Source of the DNA: Bacteroides rodentium JCM 16496
GTDB lineage: Bacteria > Bacteroidota > Bacteroidia > Bacteroidales > Bacteroidaceae
Length of the DNA stretch: 64,000 nt
Assembly: GCF_000614125.1 (NCBI RefSeq)
Contig: NZ_BAKJ01000010.1
Location: forward strand, 52,089 to 116,088
Direction: 5' to 3'
Below the pieces are notes generated by a model, which saw only the letters and a list, made by a program, of their open reading frames with translations, searched no databases and was not told the origin of the DNA. A program made the position numbers and the translations under genes. Within the stretch, counting starts at the first letter, position 1, and every line of letters starts with the position of its first letter. Shown here piece by piece: positions 40,389-50,200 of this stretch.

Positions 40389-40440
40389 TAATTGACAATG
40401 AATTCTAATCATCAAACATTAATCACTAATCACTATCATC

Positions 40441-41244
40441 ATGAAACATCTGCTTATTTTATTGTTTACGGCTTGCACCCTGCTGACGTACGCACAAGCC
40501 CCCGAAGGTTATCCGGCAAACTATGCCAAGGCTCCCCGCTTCAAGGCCCTGATTTATTACACTCACCATGCGGAAGAAGCACACGTACAATTTGCAGAAC
40601 AAGCAACCGCTTTCTTTAAGAAGCTCAATTACGGTGACGGCTTTGTTCTGGATATTACTACCGATTTCTCAAAATACCCATACGAGAAACTGAAAGAATA
40701 CAATGTCATTATCATGCTTAACACATCCCCCAACACCAAGGCCGAACGCGATGCTTTTGAGCAATACATGGAAAACGGAGGCGGCTGGATAGGTTTCCAC
40801 GCAGCTGCCTACAACGACAAAAACACGCATTGGCCCTGGTTTGTTAAGTTTCTTGGTGGTGGGGTGTTCTATTGCAACAACTGGCCTCCCCAGCCGGTGT
40901 TGGTCGAAGTCGACAACGAAGAACATCCCGTTACCAGGAATCTGCCTGCATCATTCGTAGCTCCCGCCAGCGAATGGTACCAATGGACTCCCAGTCCCCG
41001 CCAGAACAAGGACGTAGAGGTGCTCTTGTCCCTATCTCCCAAGAACTATCCACTAGGTATCAAGGATGTAGTGAATTTTGGAGACTTCCCCATCGTGTGG
41101 TCCAACAAGAATTACCGCATGATTTACCTGAATATGGGACATGGTGATGAAGAGTTTATCGACGGTACACAGAACCTGCTATTGGTAAATGCTTTCCGCT
41201 GGGTAGTGAGCAAAGACAAGAACGGTGACCCGTTCCTCAAATAA
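40441..41244 (+). CDS. ThuA-domain protein, secreted
   Basis: The 267-residue product has a signal peptide (cut near TYAQ) and a single ThuA-like domain of the class I glutamine-amidotransferase-like fold. Visible landmarks are ALIYYTHHAEEAHV, ENGGGWIGFHAAAY and the closing HGDEEF. ThuA-like proteins accompany carbohydrate catabolic genes, but their reaction is not well established. It follows GH9, and the same domain is fused to the GH18 enzyme encoded nearby at 42361-44085. That recurrence suggests a shared step on glucan- or GlcNAc-containing substrates. Confidence 0.8.
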   Translation: MKHLLILLFTACTLLTYAQAPEGYPANYAKAPRFKALIYYTHHAEEAHVQFAEQATAFFKKLNYGDGFVLDITTDFSKYPYEKLKEYNVIIMLNTSPNTKAERDAFEQYMENGGGWIGFHAAAYNDKNTHWPWFVKFLGGGVFYCNNWPPQPVLVEVDNEEHPVTRNLPASFVAPASEWYQWTPSPRQNKDVEVLLSLSPKNYPLGIKDVVNFGDFPIVWSNKNYRMIYLNMGHGDEEFIDGTQNLLLVNAFRWVVSKDKNGDPFLK

Positions 41245-41323
41245 ATGCTCCTCACAACAGCATTCAAAAGAAAAAACAGGGCACACATACCCACAATCTG
41301 CTCCAAAACAGAACACTTTTATA

Positions 41324-41365
41324 CCGAAACAGGTGTTTTTCGAAGGGAAAAAGCATCTGTTTCGG
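41324..41365 (+). terminator. Terminator of the GH9-ThuA operon
   Basis: CCGAAACAG and CTGTTTCGG bound a long hairpin with an inner stem of about six A-T pairs. The hairpin is followed by CTGTTTTATATAG. It lies 80 bases after the ThuA stop. Confidence 0.8.
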
Positions 41366-41403
41366 CTGTTTTATATAGATGCCCTTGCCGAGCCCTATAG
41401 GCC

Positions 41404-41579
41404 GGAATGATAGTTTCTCACTGTCGGAACCAATAGTTTATCTTATTGAAACCTTTGGTTTTATTAAGCGAAACTAACAGTTTTATTAAAGGAAACCAAT
41501 AGTTTTACTTGTAAAAACTTTCTGTATTAAGCCTCGAAACTAAAAGTTTCATTCTGAGAACTAAGATTATATCTATTTC
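41404..41579. repeat. 22-bp degenerate tandem array 1
   Basis: Eight units keep a strict 22-base phase, starting at 41404, 41426, 41448, 41470, 41492, 41514, 41536 and 41558. The consensus start is GAAACnAAnAGTTTTA. In the best unit (41536) positions 1-5 GAAAC and 11-15 GTTTC are inverted repeats. The region lies between two terminators of convergent operons and has no ORF. Confidence 0.8.
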
Positions 41580-41629
41580 CACGACCCACAAAACGAGCAT
41601 GCAATAGCATCCTTTACAAAGGTTGGAAC

Positions 41630-41679
41630 GCGTGATGGATGGTTGTAATGTTTTTTATCTATCACGGGGATCTATCACG
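41630..41679. repeat. Direct and inverted CGTGATAGAT-type repeats
   Basis: ATCTATCACG occurs at 41657-41666 and again at 41670-41679, 13 bases apart. Its inverse, GCGTGATGGAT, lies at 41630-41640. The remainder of the intergenic stretch, 41580-41787, shows nothing else that I can support. Confidence 0.5.
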
Positions 41680-41787
41680 CTTTAATTAACTTATAATCAA
41701 TAAAATAGTCTCTTCGTGTGATAGCATGACAGATGTTTTGCCGAAATAAACCTTGTGAGAGATACCGCCACTGCCTACACATAAAAA

Positions 41788-41818
41788 TCCCCAGTATTCC
41801 AAAAGGAAATACCGGGGA
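41788..41818 (-). terminator. Terminator of the amino-sugar operon
   Basis: TCCCCAGTATTCC pairs with GGAAATACCGGGGA around an AAAA loop. On the minus strand it is followed by five Ts. It closes the transcript that includes the GH18 gene and the susC/susD remnant. Confidence 0.8.
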
Positions 41819-42200
41819 ATCTTCAGAAAATCGCCTTCCTTAAACATGTTGTAAACGGTACTCGGCATGGTGTTCTGCCATAACCTTCGCCCAATCCGCC
41901 CTGCTCGGCACTTCTCGGGTCAACAATGTTACGACCGCCCAAAGAACGTGCAAGACCAAACCCTTCACCGGAGTTATTGCCGGCATAACATACCTCAAAG
42001 ATAGAATCGCGGAGACACTTACCAATGCCACCTGATATTTAATCTCATCACGATGGAACAAAATAATTTTGGCACGAAGCAGCTTGGCAGCATCCCGGCA
42101 AACACGTCCCTGCTGTGTAGCACTGCGCTGGGGCAGATACTTAGTCACTTCGTCATCCAAGTCACCCATCATAAACTCATAAATCTCTTCACGGGTTCCT
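41819..42200 (-). pseudogene. Remnant of a susD-like gene
   Basis: Three short stretches in different frames resemble an internal SusD segment in correct order. First comes REEIYEFMMGDLDDEVTKYLP with QGRV. Then DSIFEVCYAGNNSGEGF and SLGGRN follow. Last comes STVYNMFKEGD, just before the terminator. The N-terminus, the lipobox and the C-terminal third are missing. Unlike other broken genes here, no set of one-base repairs restores it, so this is true decay. Confidence 0.65.
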
Positions 42201-42204
42201 TTCA

Positions 42205-42362
42205 GACGGCATGCCGTCTACTATATAAAGCGGATCGGAGTTGTTGACCGTACCGGTACCCCGAATGCGAATCTTTGATTCCGCACCAGGCTGACCTGAA
42301 TTAGAGATAATCTGTACACCGGAAACTTTACCTTTCAAAGCATTCTGAATATTTGTAGGATT
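42205..42362 (-). pseudogene. Remnant of a susC-like TonB plug domain
   Basis: Translation gives about 50 residues of plug domain, starting right after the GH18 stop: NIQNALKGKVSGVQIIS, GAESKIRIRGTGTVNNSDP and LYIVDGMP. It ends at a GACGGC/GCCGTC palindrome (42205-42218), where sequence jumps to the middle of a susD gene. Barrel and N-terminus are gone. This is a deletion fusion of a susC/susD pair. Confidence 0.75.
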
Positions 42363-44085
42363 ACCTTTCTAAAGCCCACTCAATAGCATTTCTGAACATG
42401 GTCGTAAACCCTTCCGTTTCGTACAACTTACTACTATGCCCTATCTGGAAATAAACATTGCGTGCCTTTTTGCTTTCATTGACCCAAACCACCGGATGAT
42501 CACCCATCTTGATGTCCGATGCAGGCGTGTAGCTCGATTCGTCTACATTGGCCAGTACATGTACATTGGGGCGCGGGCTCTTGTCATAAGTATACCACTC
42601 GTCATCGGGCACCACGAAAGAGGCCGGAACACCCTTCATCACCGGATGCTGCTTATCTTCCACAATCAGCGTACCGTCGGCCAGCGGAGCTATGTAGTTC
42701 TTGAAACGTACACCACCCATGAAATCAGAGAACCATTGCCACATGGGATAACCGTCGAACTCGCCCAGCAAAGTAGCATGATGGAAACCGATCCAGCCGC
42801 CACGGCCTTCTTCTATATACTTGACGAACGCATCTTCCGCTTCCTTCGACCAAGTATAAGGCGGGAAATCCAATTGAATAACCAAGCTGAACTGCGACAA
42901 GTAAGCCTCCGTTATGTTCCTGGCATTGTTTATCTCGGTAATACTGAAATTCCCCTTTGCACCTTCGGCCACCAACCACTTCAAGCCGGCATCCGTAAAT
43001 CCTCCGTGCTGTCCGCCACGTTCCGTCAACATTAGTACCTTCGCCTTGTGCGGCTTGCCCAATAGGTTTTCTGCTACCGTACGGCGCAAATCACCCTGCT
43101 CATTGTCTCCGCTATAATCCCAATACATGCCTCCCAGCAAATCCTTATCCAGAATATACTGACACTTGATGGCAAGTGAACGGGGATTCTCAAAACCAAA
43201 TACCAACGTATCATTCTTATCGGCCAGATAAGGCACTTGAGCCATCTCATCCCACTTTTCAGTATATTGGGTATCCGTATTTCCTACCTTATTATAGTCT
43301 TGGAAGCTGGGATAACCGTCACCTCCACGACCATAGAAAGGCATCCCCATCACCAGCTTGGAAGGCGGTACGCCTGCTTTCAAATGTGCGGTAACGGCAC
43401 CGTCCGAAGTAATATCACCACTATGTCCCGACGGATAAAGCGCCGAATGGTGCTTGGGAGCGGAAGCCATGTCATAAGCCATGATATTCACAAAATCAAC
43501 GAAGGGCAAGATAGCCTTGAAGTCAATGTAACGGGCAGAAGCTACGGTGGCAAGTGTCAGTTCCTTTTCATTGCCGATGGCAGCTCTGATATCCTGCATC
43601 AGAAGTGTAAAATACTCCGTATCGTCCGGTGACGAGGATATATTTGCCATAGAGCTGGTGGGATATTCCCAATCGATGTCAATGCCATCCAAAGCGAACT
43701 CCTTCACCACACGGTCACAGTCCGCGGCAAAGGCACGGCGATATTCATCATTGGCAGCCATCTCACTGAAACGTCCGCTTCCCCAGCCGCCGATGGAAAG
43801 CAGCACTTTCAGCTCCGGCTTCTGTTTTCTCAAATCAACAATCTGCTTCAAACGCTTCTCATTGTCAATCTTGACGCCATTGAAATTCTCGTTTACATGC
43901 CCGAACGCATAGTTGATATGCGTCATGTACTGCGGGTCGGGCATCACCTCACTCCACGAAGTGACGTAAGCAACCACGACCTTTGAATCGCGGGAAACTG
44001 CAAGTGCCTCTTCTCCGGACTTAACGCTACCGCATGAAGCCAATACGCCTAAAGCGACAGCCATCATCATTTTAATTTTTTTCAT
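42361..44085 (-). CDS. GH18 chitinase-like enzyme fused to a ThuA domain, lipoprotein
   Basis: The 574-residue protein has a lipobox (LASC, Cys near residue 18) and an N-terminal GH18 TIM barrel with SIGGWGSGRF, the catalytic DGIDIDWE near residue 136, FVNIMAYDM and GGMYWDYSGD, all typical of chitinase-type enzymes. The C-terminal 220 residues are a ThuA-like domain (GGWIGFHHATLLG). It should cut beta-1,4-GlcNAc linkages at the cell surface or in the periplasm. The fusion is unusual. The gene ends exactly where the susC remnant begins. It lies last among the intact genes of the ROK-nagB-MFS operon. Confidence 0.87.
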   Translation of the reverse strand: MKKIKMMMAVALGVLASCGSVKSGEEALAVSRDSKVVVAYVTSWSEVMPDPQYMTHINYAFGHVNENFNGVKIDNEKRLKQIVDLRKQKPELKVLLSIGGWGSGRFSEMAANDEYRRAFAADCDRVVKEFALDGIDIDWEYPTSSMANISSSPDDTEYFTLLMQDIRAAIGNEKELTLATVASARYIDFKAILPFVDFVNIMAYDMASAPKHHSALYPSGHSGDITSDGAVTAHLKAGVPPSKLVMGMPFYGRGGDGYPSFQDYNKVGNTDTQYTEKWDEMAQVPYLADKNDTLVFGFENPRSLAIKCQYILDKDLLGGMYWDYSGDNEQGDLRRTVAENLLGKPHKAKVLMLTERGGQHGGFTDAGLKWLVAEGAKGNFSITEINNARNITEAYLSQFSLVIQLDFPPYTWSKEAEDAFVKYIEEGRGGWIGFHHATLLGEFDGYPMWQWFSDFMGGVRFKNYIAPLADGTLIVEDKQHPVMKGVPASFVVPDDEWYTYDKSPRPNVHVLANVDESSYTPASDIKMGDHPVVWVNESKKARNVYFQIGHSSKLYETEGFTTMFRNAIEWALER

Positions 44086-44100
44086 AAGTACTATCTTTAA

Positions 44101-45366
44101 TTACAAATTATCGCAGGTCTGACGGACCCGTGAACCTATCAATGCATAATACAGCATAAACGCTTCTCCAAAGAGAACGATGAACCATGACCATCTCCAG
44201 CCTCCAAGAACATCAGCAAGCACTCCTTGCAACAAGGGCAATATGGCACCGCCTACCACTCCAATCATGAACACACCGGAAGCCACCGAAGTGTATTTTC
44301 CCAAATGGGCAACGGACAAGGTAAAGATAGCTCCCCACATGATGGAATGGAACAGACCTACTGCCGTGAGCAACCACGGATTATTAAGAAGAATGGCCAG
44401 TAGGGCGAGTACTCCTGCCGATACCGTGGTAACCGTCAACTGTACGCGGGGAGAAATCCTGCTCAAGCTGCTCCCCACCAGGCGGCCCACCAGCATACCA
44501 CCCCAATAGAGCGTAGCCATCAGTGCCGGAGAAGCATAATCCATCTCGATGGCGTACAGATTGATATTGGCTCCGATACAGACTTCCACTCCCACATAAA
44601 AGAAGATAGCCACCACCCCCAATGTCAGATGACGGAAGGACCATACACTTTTTTCCAGCTTCTCTCCCTTCTCTACCCTGGTTCCTTGGATATCGGGCAA
44701 AGACAATTTCATCAACAACAATACAATCAAAGAAATAACCGCCATCAATGCCAGGAACGGAACCATCAGCTGGTCAATCTGAATGTCCTCCATAGACAGA
44801 CCGCCAAACACGACACCAGTCACGAAATAAGGAGCAAGCGTAGTTCCCACAGAATTGGCGGAACCGCCTATAGCCAAACGCTGAATGGACTGGGTACCCT
44901 TGACATGGCAAGCCGTCAGATAAGGATTTATAACCACTTGCAGAATGGTGGCCGAAGCTCCTACCACGAAAGAACCCAGTAAGAAAATCAAGAACCCTCC
45001 AGGGATAACATTATTTCCTGCATGCCAATTCGCTTCAGGAAAGTGTACTGTGAAATAGGAAGAGGCAAAGAACAAACCAAGTCCCACAATCATCACCAGC
45101 AATCCACGCATCAATGTTCCTTTATATCCGTATTTGCTAATCCACGACGAGCCTACCCCTCCACAAACCGGATAAGCAAGGAACCAGGAGAAAGTAATCA
45201 AAGTAGCAAAAGTATTTTTCAACCCGCCCACTTCCGAAAGAAAAGTTTCTTTTAAAGGCCCCTGAAACTGAGTATTGGCAGTCGTAAGGAAACCTACAAT
45301 AAAGAACAAGAACACCATCGTGATGAATGGCCCCATATAGTTTATTTGTTTTTCTTGTTGTGTCAT
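44101..45366 (-). CDS. MFS sugar permease (FHS family, GlcNAc/glucose/galactose type)
   Basis: The 421-residue protein has 12 hydrophobic segments and belongs to the fucose-galactose-glucose:proton symporter group: FITMVFLFFIVGFLTTANTQF at the start, VVINPYLTACHV in helix 5, and RLVGSSLSRISPR between later helices. The ATG at 45366 is chosen; an upstream TTG is unlikely. Between nagB and a chitinase-type GH18 gene it most likely imports GlcNAc or its oligomers through the inner membrane. The exact substrate remains inferred. Confidence 0.83.
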   Translation of the reverse strand: MTQQEKQINYMGPFITMVFLFFIVGFLTTANTQFQGPLKETFLSEVGGLKNTFATLITFSWFLAYPVCGGVGSSWISKYGYKGTLMRGLLVMIVGLGLFFASSYFTVHFPEANWHAGNNVIPGGFLIFLLGSFVVGASATILQVVINPYLTACHVKGTQSIQRLAIGGSANSVGTTLAPYFVTGVVFGGLSMEDIQIDQLMVPFLALMAVISLIVLLLMKLSLPDIQGTRVEKGEKLEKSVWSFRHLTLGVVAIFFYVGVEVCIGANINLYAIEMDYASPALMATLYWGGMLVGRLVGSSLSRISPRVQLTVTTVSAGVLALLAILLNNPWLLTAVGLFHSIMWGAIFTLSVAHLGKYTSVASGVFMIGVVGGAILPLLQGVLADVLGGWRWSWFIVLFGEAFMLYYALIGSRVRQTCDNL

Positions 45367-45419
45367 AGTATTTTGTTCATTAATTCGAATAATCAATTAT
45401 CAGCCACCTGCGAGGCTGC

Positions 45420-46163
45420 TTAGTGGTTAAGTGTGCTTGCCGCCGCCTCATCCAGCAGAAATTCACAGTTGGGATGAAGCTGAAGGATGGAAGCAGGAAT
45501 ATCTGTTGTCACAGGCCCTTCAAGCATCCGCTTGACAATATCCGCTTTATTAGTCCCTTTGGCAACCAGTACAATCCGGCGTGCCTGCATAATGTTCTTT
45601 ATTCCCAAAGTAGCTCCTCCCAACTCTTTATCAGGAGGAGTGCCCGTTTCTCTACGGATGCGTTCTTCCAGTTCCACATTCATCCGGGTCACCCATGCTT
45701 CACCACCAAAGGGAGATTCCGGCTGGTTGAATCCCAGATGTCCGTTCTCACCCAACCCTAAAATCAGCAAATCAATACCGCCACGGTTCGCAATTTCCTG
45801 CTGGAAATCCCTGCATGACTGTTCAAAATCACCAGAAATGGTAGGCAGCATCAAAAAATTCTCTTCCTTGATGCCCAATGTATCCATCAACTCCGTTTTC
45901 AGCATCGTGTAGCATGCTCCGGCATATTCGCGCGGCACATTCGTTACCTCATCCAATCCGAAGAAAGTAACGGTATCCACCTTAAACGGATATTTAGTAT
46001 AGATTTCTCCCACCAACCGATGAAGATTACCGGTAGTACGTCCCGTCGAAAGTCCTATCACACTCTCCGGTTTATTCAACATCTGCCCGATGATGCGCCA
46101 TGCAGCCGTGCAGTCAAACTCCTTTTCATTCTTTGTTATTGTTATTTTCATATTCTTAATCAT
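45420..46163 (-). CDS. nagB: Glucosamine-6-phosphate deaminase-like protein
   Basis: NagB turns glucosamine-6-phosphate into fructose-6-phosphate and ammonia, the last step of amino-sugar entry into glycolysis. The 247-residue product (or 243 from the ATG at 46151) has the motifs LSTGRTTGNLH, FFGLDEV (catalytic Asp), LGLGENGHLGFNQP (catalytic His) and ATLGI. Family length is 240-270. It is followed by the MFS permease gene and preceded by the ROK kinase by 10 bases. Confidence 0.88.
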   Translation of the reverse strand: MIKNMKITITKNEKEFDCTAAWRIIGQMLNKPESVIGLSTGRTTGNLHRLVGEIYTKYPFKVDTVTFFGLDEVTNVPREYAGACYTMLKTELMDTLGIKEENFLMLPTISGDFEQSCRDFQQEIANRGGIDLLILGLGENGHLGFNQPESPFGGEAWVTRMNVELEERIRRETGTPPDKELGGATLGIKNIMQARRIVLVAKGTNKADIVKRMLEGPVTTDIPASILQLHPNCEFLLDEAAASTLNH

Positions 46164-46173
46164 TAATTCCTAA

Positions 46174-47114
46174 TCACATATTCATCGCCACCGCGCCGGC
46201 CCCCAGAAGCCCGATAAATCCGGGATTCAGTTTCGTAATGACAACCCCGTTGCTGACAAAACGCATGGTCGTAGGATGAAGTTTCTCCAAAATCTTCTCG
46301 TGCATATACCCGTCGGCCACAATGCCTCCACCCAACACCACCGTGTCCGGGTCAATCACACGTACCAGATTCATGATAAGATTGGCAAGCGCCTCAGCTG
46401 CATTCTCCACCAGCACCGTACAGAGGGGGTCACCTTTCTGACTAAGTGCAAACACCTCACTCACAATCACCCGTTCCCCTTTTTCAGCCGGAATGTGCAG
46501 ACTGGTTTCATACTGATTACGAAGCAGGCGGGCACAATTGTCAAAACCTATGCCGGCAGCAATCGCCTCCACACAGTCCATCCGTCCACAACCGCATTTA
46601 ATGCCTATGTTCACACCTACACGCACGTGTCCCACTTCGCCGGCATTGAAATGGCTGCCACGGATTTGTCTCCCATTTATCACCGTACCCACGGCAATGC
46701 CCGTACCTACATTTACATATATAAAGTTTTTGGAAATTTGTCCGAATCCCCAGACGCGTTCGGCTCTTGTAGCGCTCTTCACATCATTGTCTATATGGCA
46801 AGGCATGCCATATATATCCGACAGTTCCTTTGCCAACTCAATCCGCTGTGTCCTGCTCGGGTCAATCTGCAGCCAGACACCTTCGTTGGGATCTACACGC
46901 CCTATCAGCCCAACACCCATCGCTACCGGTTTCTGGTCATACCAGCCCACGGTACGGATATAATCATCGAGCGACGACTTGATGATTTCCAGCGCAGCCT
47001 GCTGATTAAAGTAACCGGAGTCATATTTCTTATACCTCAAAATGTTGCCACGCTATCCATTTCGCCAATCAGCAACTTCGTGCCTCCTAAATCAAGACCT
47101 AAATACGTTTCCAT
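46174..47114 (-). CDS. ROK-family sugar kinase, one-base frame break
   Basis: The first 20 or so residues (METYLGLDLGGTKLLIGEMD) lie in one frame from 47114, and the remainder in another. One lost base at a CC (plus strand 47048-47049) joins them into 313 residues. ATP-binding DLGGTK, the active-site CHIDNDVKSA and the zinc motif CGCGRMDCVEA are present. ROK kinases phosphorylate glucose, GlcNAc or ManNAc. Its company, nagB, a permease and GH18, favours an amino sugar. An operator-like element lies 20 bases before the ATG. Confidence 0.84.
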
Positions 47115-47133
47115 TTTTTATATGCGTTTTTTA

Positions 47134-47161
47134 ATATTGTTTACTGTCCACAATATTACGC
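47134..47161 (-). promoter_or_regulatory. Shared 28-bp element, copy 1 (before ROK-nagB operon)
   Basis: On the plus strand ATATTGT-N10-CAATATTACGC, an inverted repeat of AATATTGT and ACAATATT. It lies 20 bases before the ROK ATG. All 18 fixed positions recur with the same spacing before the HTCS gene at 51184-51211. Read on the minus strand, TAATATTG inside it is also one mismatch from the -7 consensus. Confidence 0.55.
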
Positions 47162-47244
47162 ACTATCAGGGAGACAAGGGTTTATTCTCTGACAAAAAAG
47201 GTTTAATACTTGTCAGCAGTGGTTCAAAAGCAGCCTTCATGGCT

Positions 47245-50200
47245 CTAAATTTTGCTGGGACTGGTACCAAACTGCTTTTTGAAGCATGTACTGAAATATT
47301 TCGGGTCAGAAAATCCGACCATATTCGCCACTTCCCCTATCGAATATTTCCGGGAAACCAGCAGTTCTTTTGCCTTGTTCAGGCGGACAATGCGGATGAA
47401 GTCATTCGGTCCCTGCCCTGTCAGCGTCTTTATCTTATTGTAGACAGAAGTGCGGCTCATGCCCAGCATCCGGCAGAAGTCATTGATGGAGAATTCCGAA
47501 TCGGACAACTCCTCCTCAATCACTTTCATAACCTTGTCCAGAAACTCCTTGTCCAACTGGCTGGTATAATCGGTCTCTTCGGGCTGCGCATCCATCGCCA
47601 ACACGGTTTCGCGCAAATGCTGCCTATTCTGAAGAATATTCCTGATACGCACTTTCAGCACAGACAAGTCGAAAGGCTTGATGATGTAGTCATTGGCACC
47701 GGCCTCCAGTCCGAAGATGATATTTTCCCTCTCACTCAGTGCGGTCAGTAATATAATAGGTATATGGCTTGTATCTACCGATGATTTCAGAATCCGGCAC
47801 AATTCATCACCTTCCAGTACCGGCATCACAATGTCCGAGATAATGATATCAGGATTGATTTCCCTTGCCGTCTCCAATGCCTTTCCGCCGTCGGACACGG
47901 CAACTACCTTATATTCGGAAGACAAACTGTCCACCAGATACTCCCTCATATCCGCATCGTCCTCTGCCAGAAGAAGGACATTCTTCCCGGCACGTTCCGT
48001 TTCTTCATGCACAGCCCCGGTAGCGGCCTGAGCTTCTTCCTGGCCGTCTGCCTTCGCTTCCACTGCCACGCTCGCCTTTATCCTCTGCGGGAAAGTTACC
48101 GTAAACGTAGTTCCCTGTCCCTCCACGCTACTGAAAGAGATGGTGCCGTGATGCTGTTTCACAATGCGGCGCGTAATCATCAGACCAATACCCGAACCGG
48201 TTTCCTCAAAGTTCATGGCATTCTGGGCTCTATAATATTCGTGGAAAATATTGCCCTGCTCCTCTTTCGGAATGCCGATACCCGTATCCTTCACTTCAAT
48301 AGTCCACTTCTTTCTTGCAGTCTTCACCAGTATGTGAATGACTCCCTTCTCTGTATACTTCAAGGCATTGGAGAGCAGATTGTCTATGATATGATCCATC
48401 TTCTCCCGGTCAATCCAAACCTTAGGCATATCCGGCTCCACCTCCAACTCTATCCCGACGCTCTTCTGCATGGCGGCTAAGTGAAACTCTGCCGTTTTTT
48501 CCTCCAGATAAGCCTTAATGTCGTATGGAGAAACCTTCAGACACTCCTCGGCATGCAGTTCCGTTTTCTGCAACTCAAGCAGTTGAGTAATCATTCCCAT
48601 CAGTTTTTCCACATTCTTCATTGCCACCGCAACGGTTTTCTTACCCTGCTCCGGAAGTCCCTCCTGCGCTTCGAGCTCGCTCAGCGGAGCCTTTATTAAA
48701 GTAACCGGTGTACGGATATCATGGGCTATACTGATAAAGGAACGTATCTTGTCCCTTATACGCCCCTCGTTCACCTTATGCCTCCTATACTGCACAAACA
48801 TGTAGACAAAGACAGACAACAAGATGAAATAGATGAGCAGCGCCCACCACGACACCCAGTAAGGATTATGAATGACAATGTCCAGACTTCTTTCTCCCAC
48901 CTGCTGCCCGGTGTACTTATCAAATGCCCGCAAGCGGAATACATACTTACCGGACGAGAGATTCATATAGCTCACGTTCCGCACTGAATTGGAGTGTTCC
49001 CACTCTTCATTGTGATTTTCGAGCCTATACTCATATCTGATACGATGCGGGACTGCAAAGTTGATGGCAGAGAAGGAAATTGAGAAGGAGTTTTGATTAT
49101 ACTTCAAATCTATTTTCCGGGTATCATTGATATTCGTTTGCAAAAGAGAGCCTTTCATTCCCGCTTTGACCGATTCGTAAAGCAGTTTAAAGTCTGTCAG
49201 AATCAGCTCAACAGATACACGAGGCCCTAAGTCCAAAGACGGAAGGAAGGAAAGAACCCCTTCTGCGGTACCGAAAGCAAGACATCCATCCTTCAACTTA
49301 AGGGCAGCATTCGGGTTGTAATATCCCCAGCTGACATCCAAAAAATCATTGGCACTGATGATAATATCCCGGGAACAATCCAAGCAATACAATTCCTTCT
49401 CCGTACTGAACCAGATACGCCCTTCGTTATCCTCCAGCAGACTATTGATGGAATTGGAAACCAGATTGTCATCTACGGTATAGGCATGCGCCTCTTTCCC
49501 ATCCGGACCAACACGTATAAGGCCTTCCCCGTCTGTCGCCAGCCAAATATCACCGGATGAAGACTGCATCAAGCAACGGATAGGATAATGCAGAGAGATG
49601 TCTCCAAAAGTCTGATACCACTGCGTGTCTCCCGACATCTTATCAAAGACGGCCAACCCGCTGCAACCGGCAATCAGTAATGAGTCCCCCTTACCCGGCT
49701 TTATGTCACCTATGCAATCAATCGGGTAATATGTATAAGTATCCGTCCGTATATCGTAACGGGTAAACTCTCCTTCAATACCACCGAACCAGATATAATC
49801 CCCTTCCGCATAAATGGCATAAACATAGTCGGTGGCTATTCCCTTCTCCGGATGTACATTTCTTTTCTCTTTCTTCTGTACCCGTCCGGTCTGTTTATGA
49901 ATACAATAGACACCGATACCATAGCCACCTACCCAGATGTTTCCCCCGGGGTCTTCGGCAAGCGCCAATACCACTTTGCCACTATATTCCGTACCGTCCA
50001 GATAGTGGGTCCATTTGCGTGACCGGGCTGATAGAGGCTGACGCCGTTGTTTGTACCATACCAATAATCTCCCTCCGAGTCCTGAAACATCACATTTACA
50101 TGGTCCGACTTCAGGGAATTATCATTATTGCGTTCGTGCCTGATTCTATAGACATCCGGCATCTCCGGATCCAGATAGCTGATACCATTCGTAGAAGTGC

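Noticed and set aside
41404..41579. CRISPR array
   Set aside because: No alternation of conserved repeats and unique spacers of 25-40 bp; every 22-bp unit is degenerate, and no cas genes lie nearby.
41686..41868. 60-codon minus-strand ORF as a gene
   Set aside because: Its first ten or so residues are susD remnant and the rest runs through a terminator hairpin.
46276..47751. 491-codon plus-strand frame opposite the ROK kinase and HTCS genes
   Set aside because: Spans two real minus-strand genes and their intergenic region; no domain seen and no promoter.
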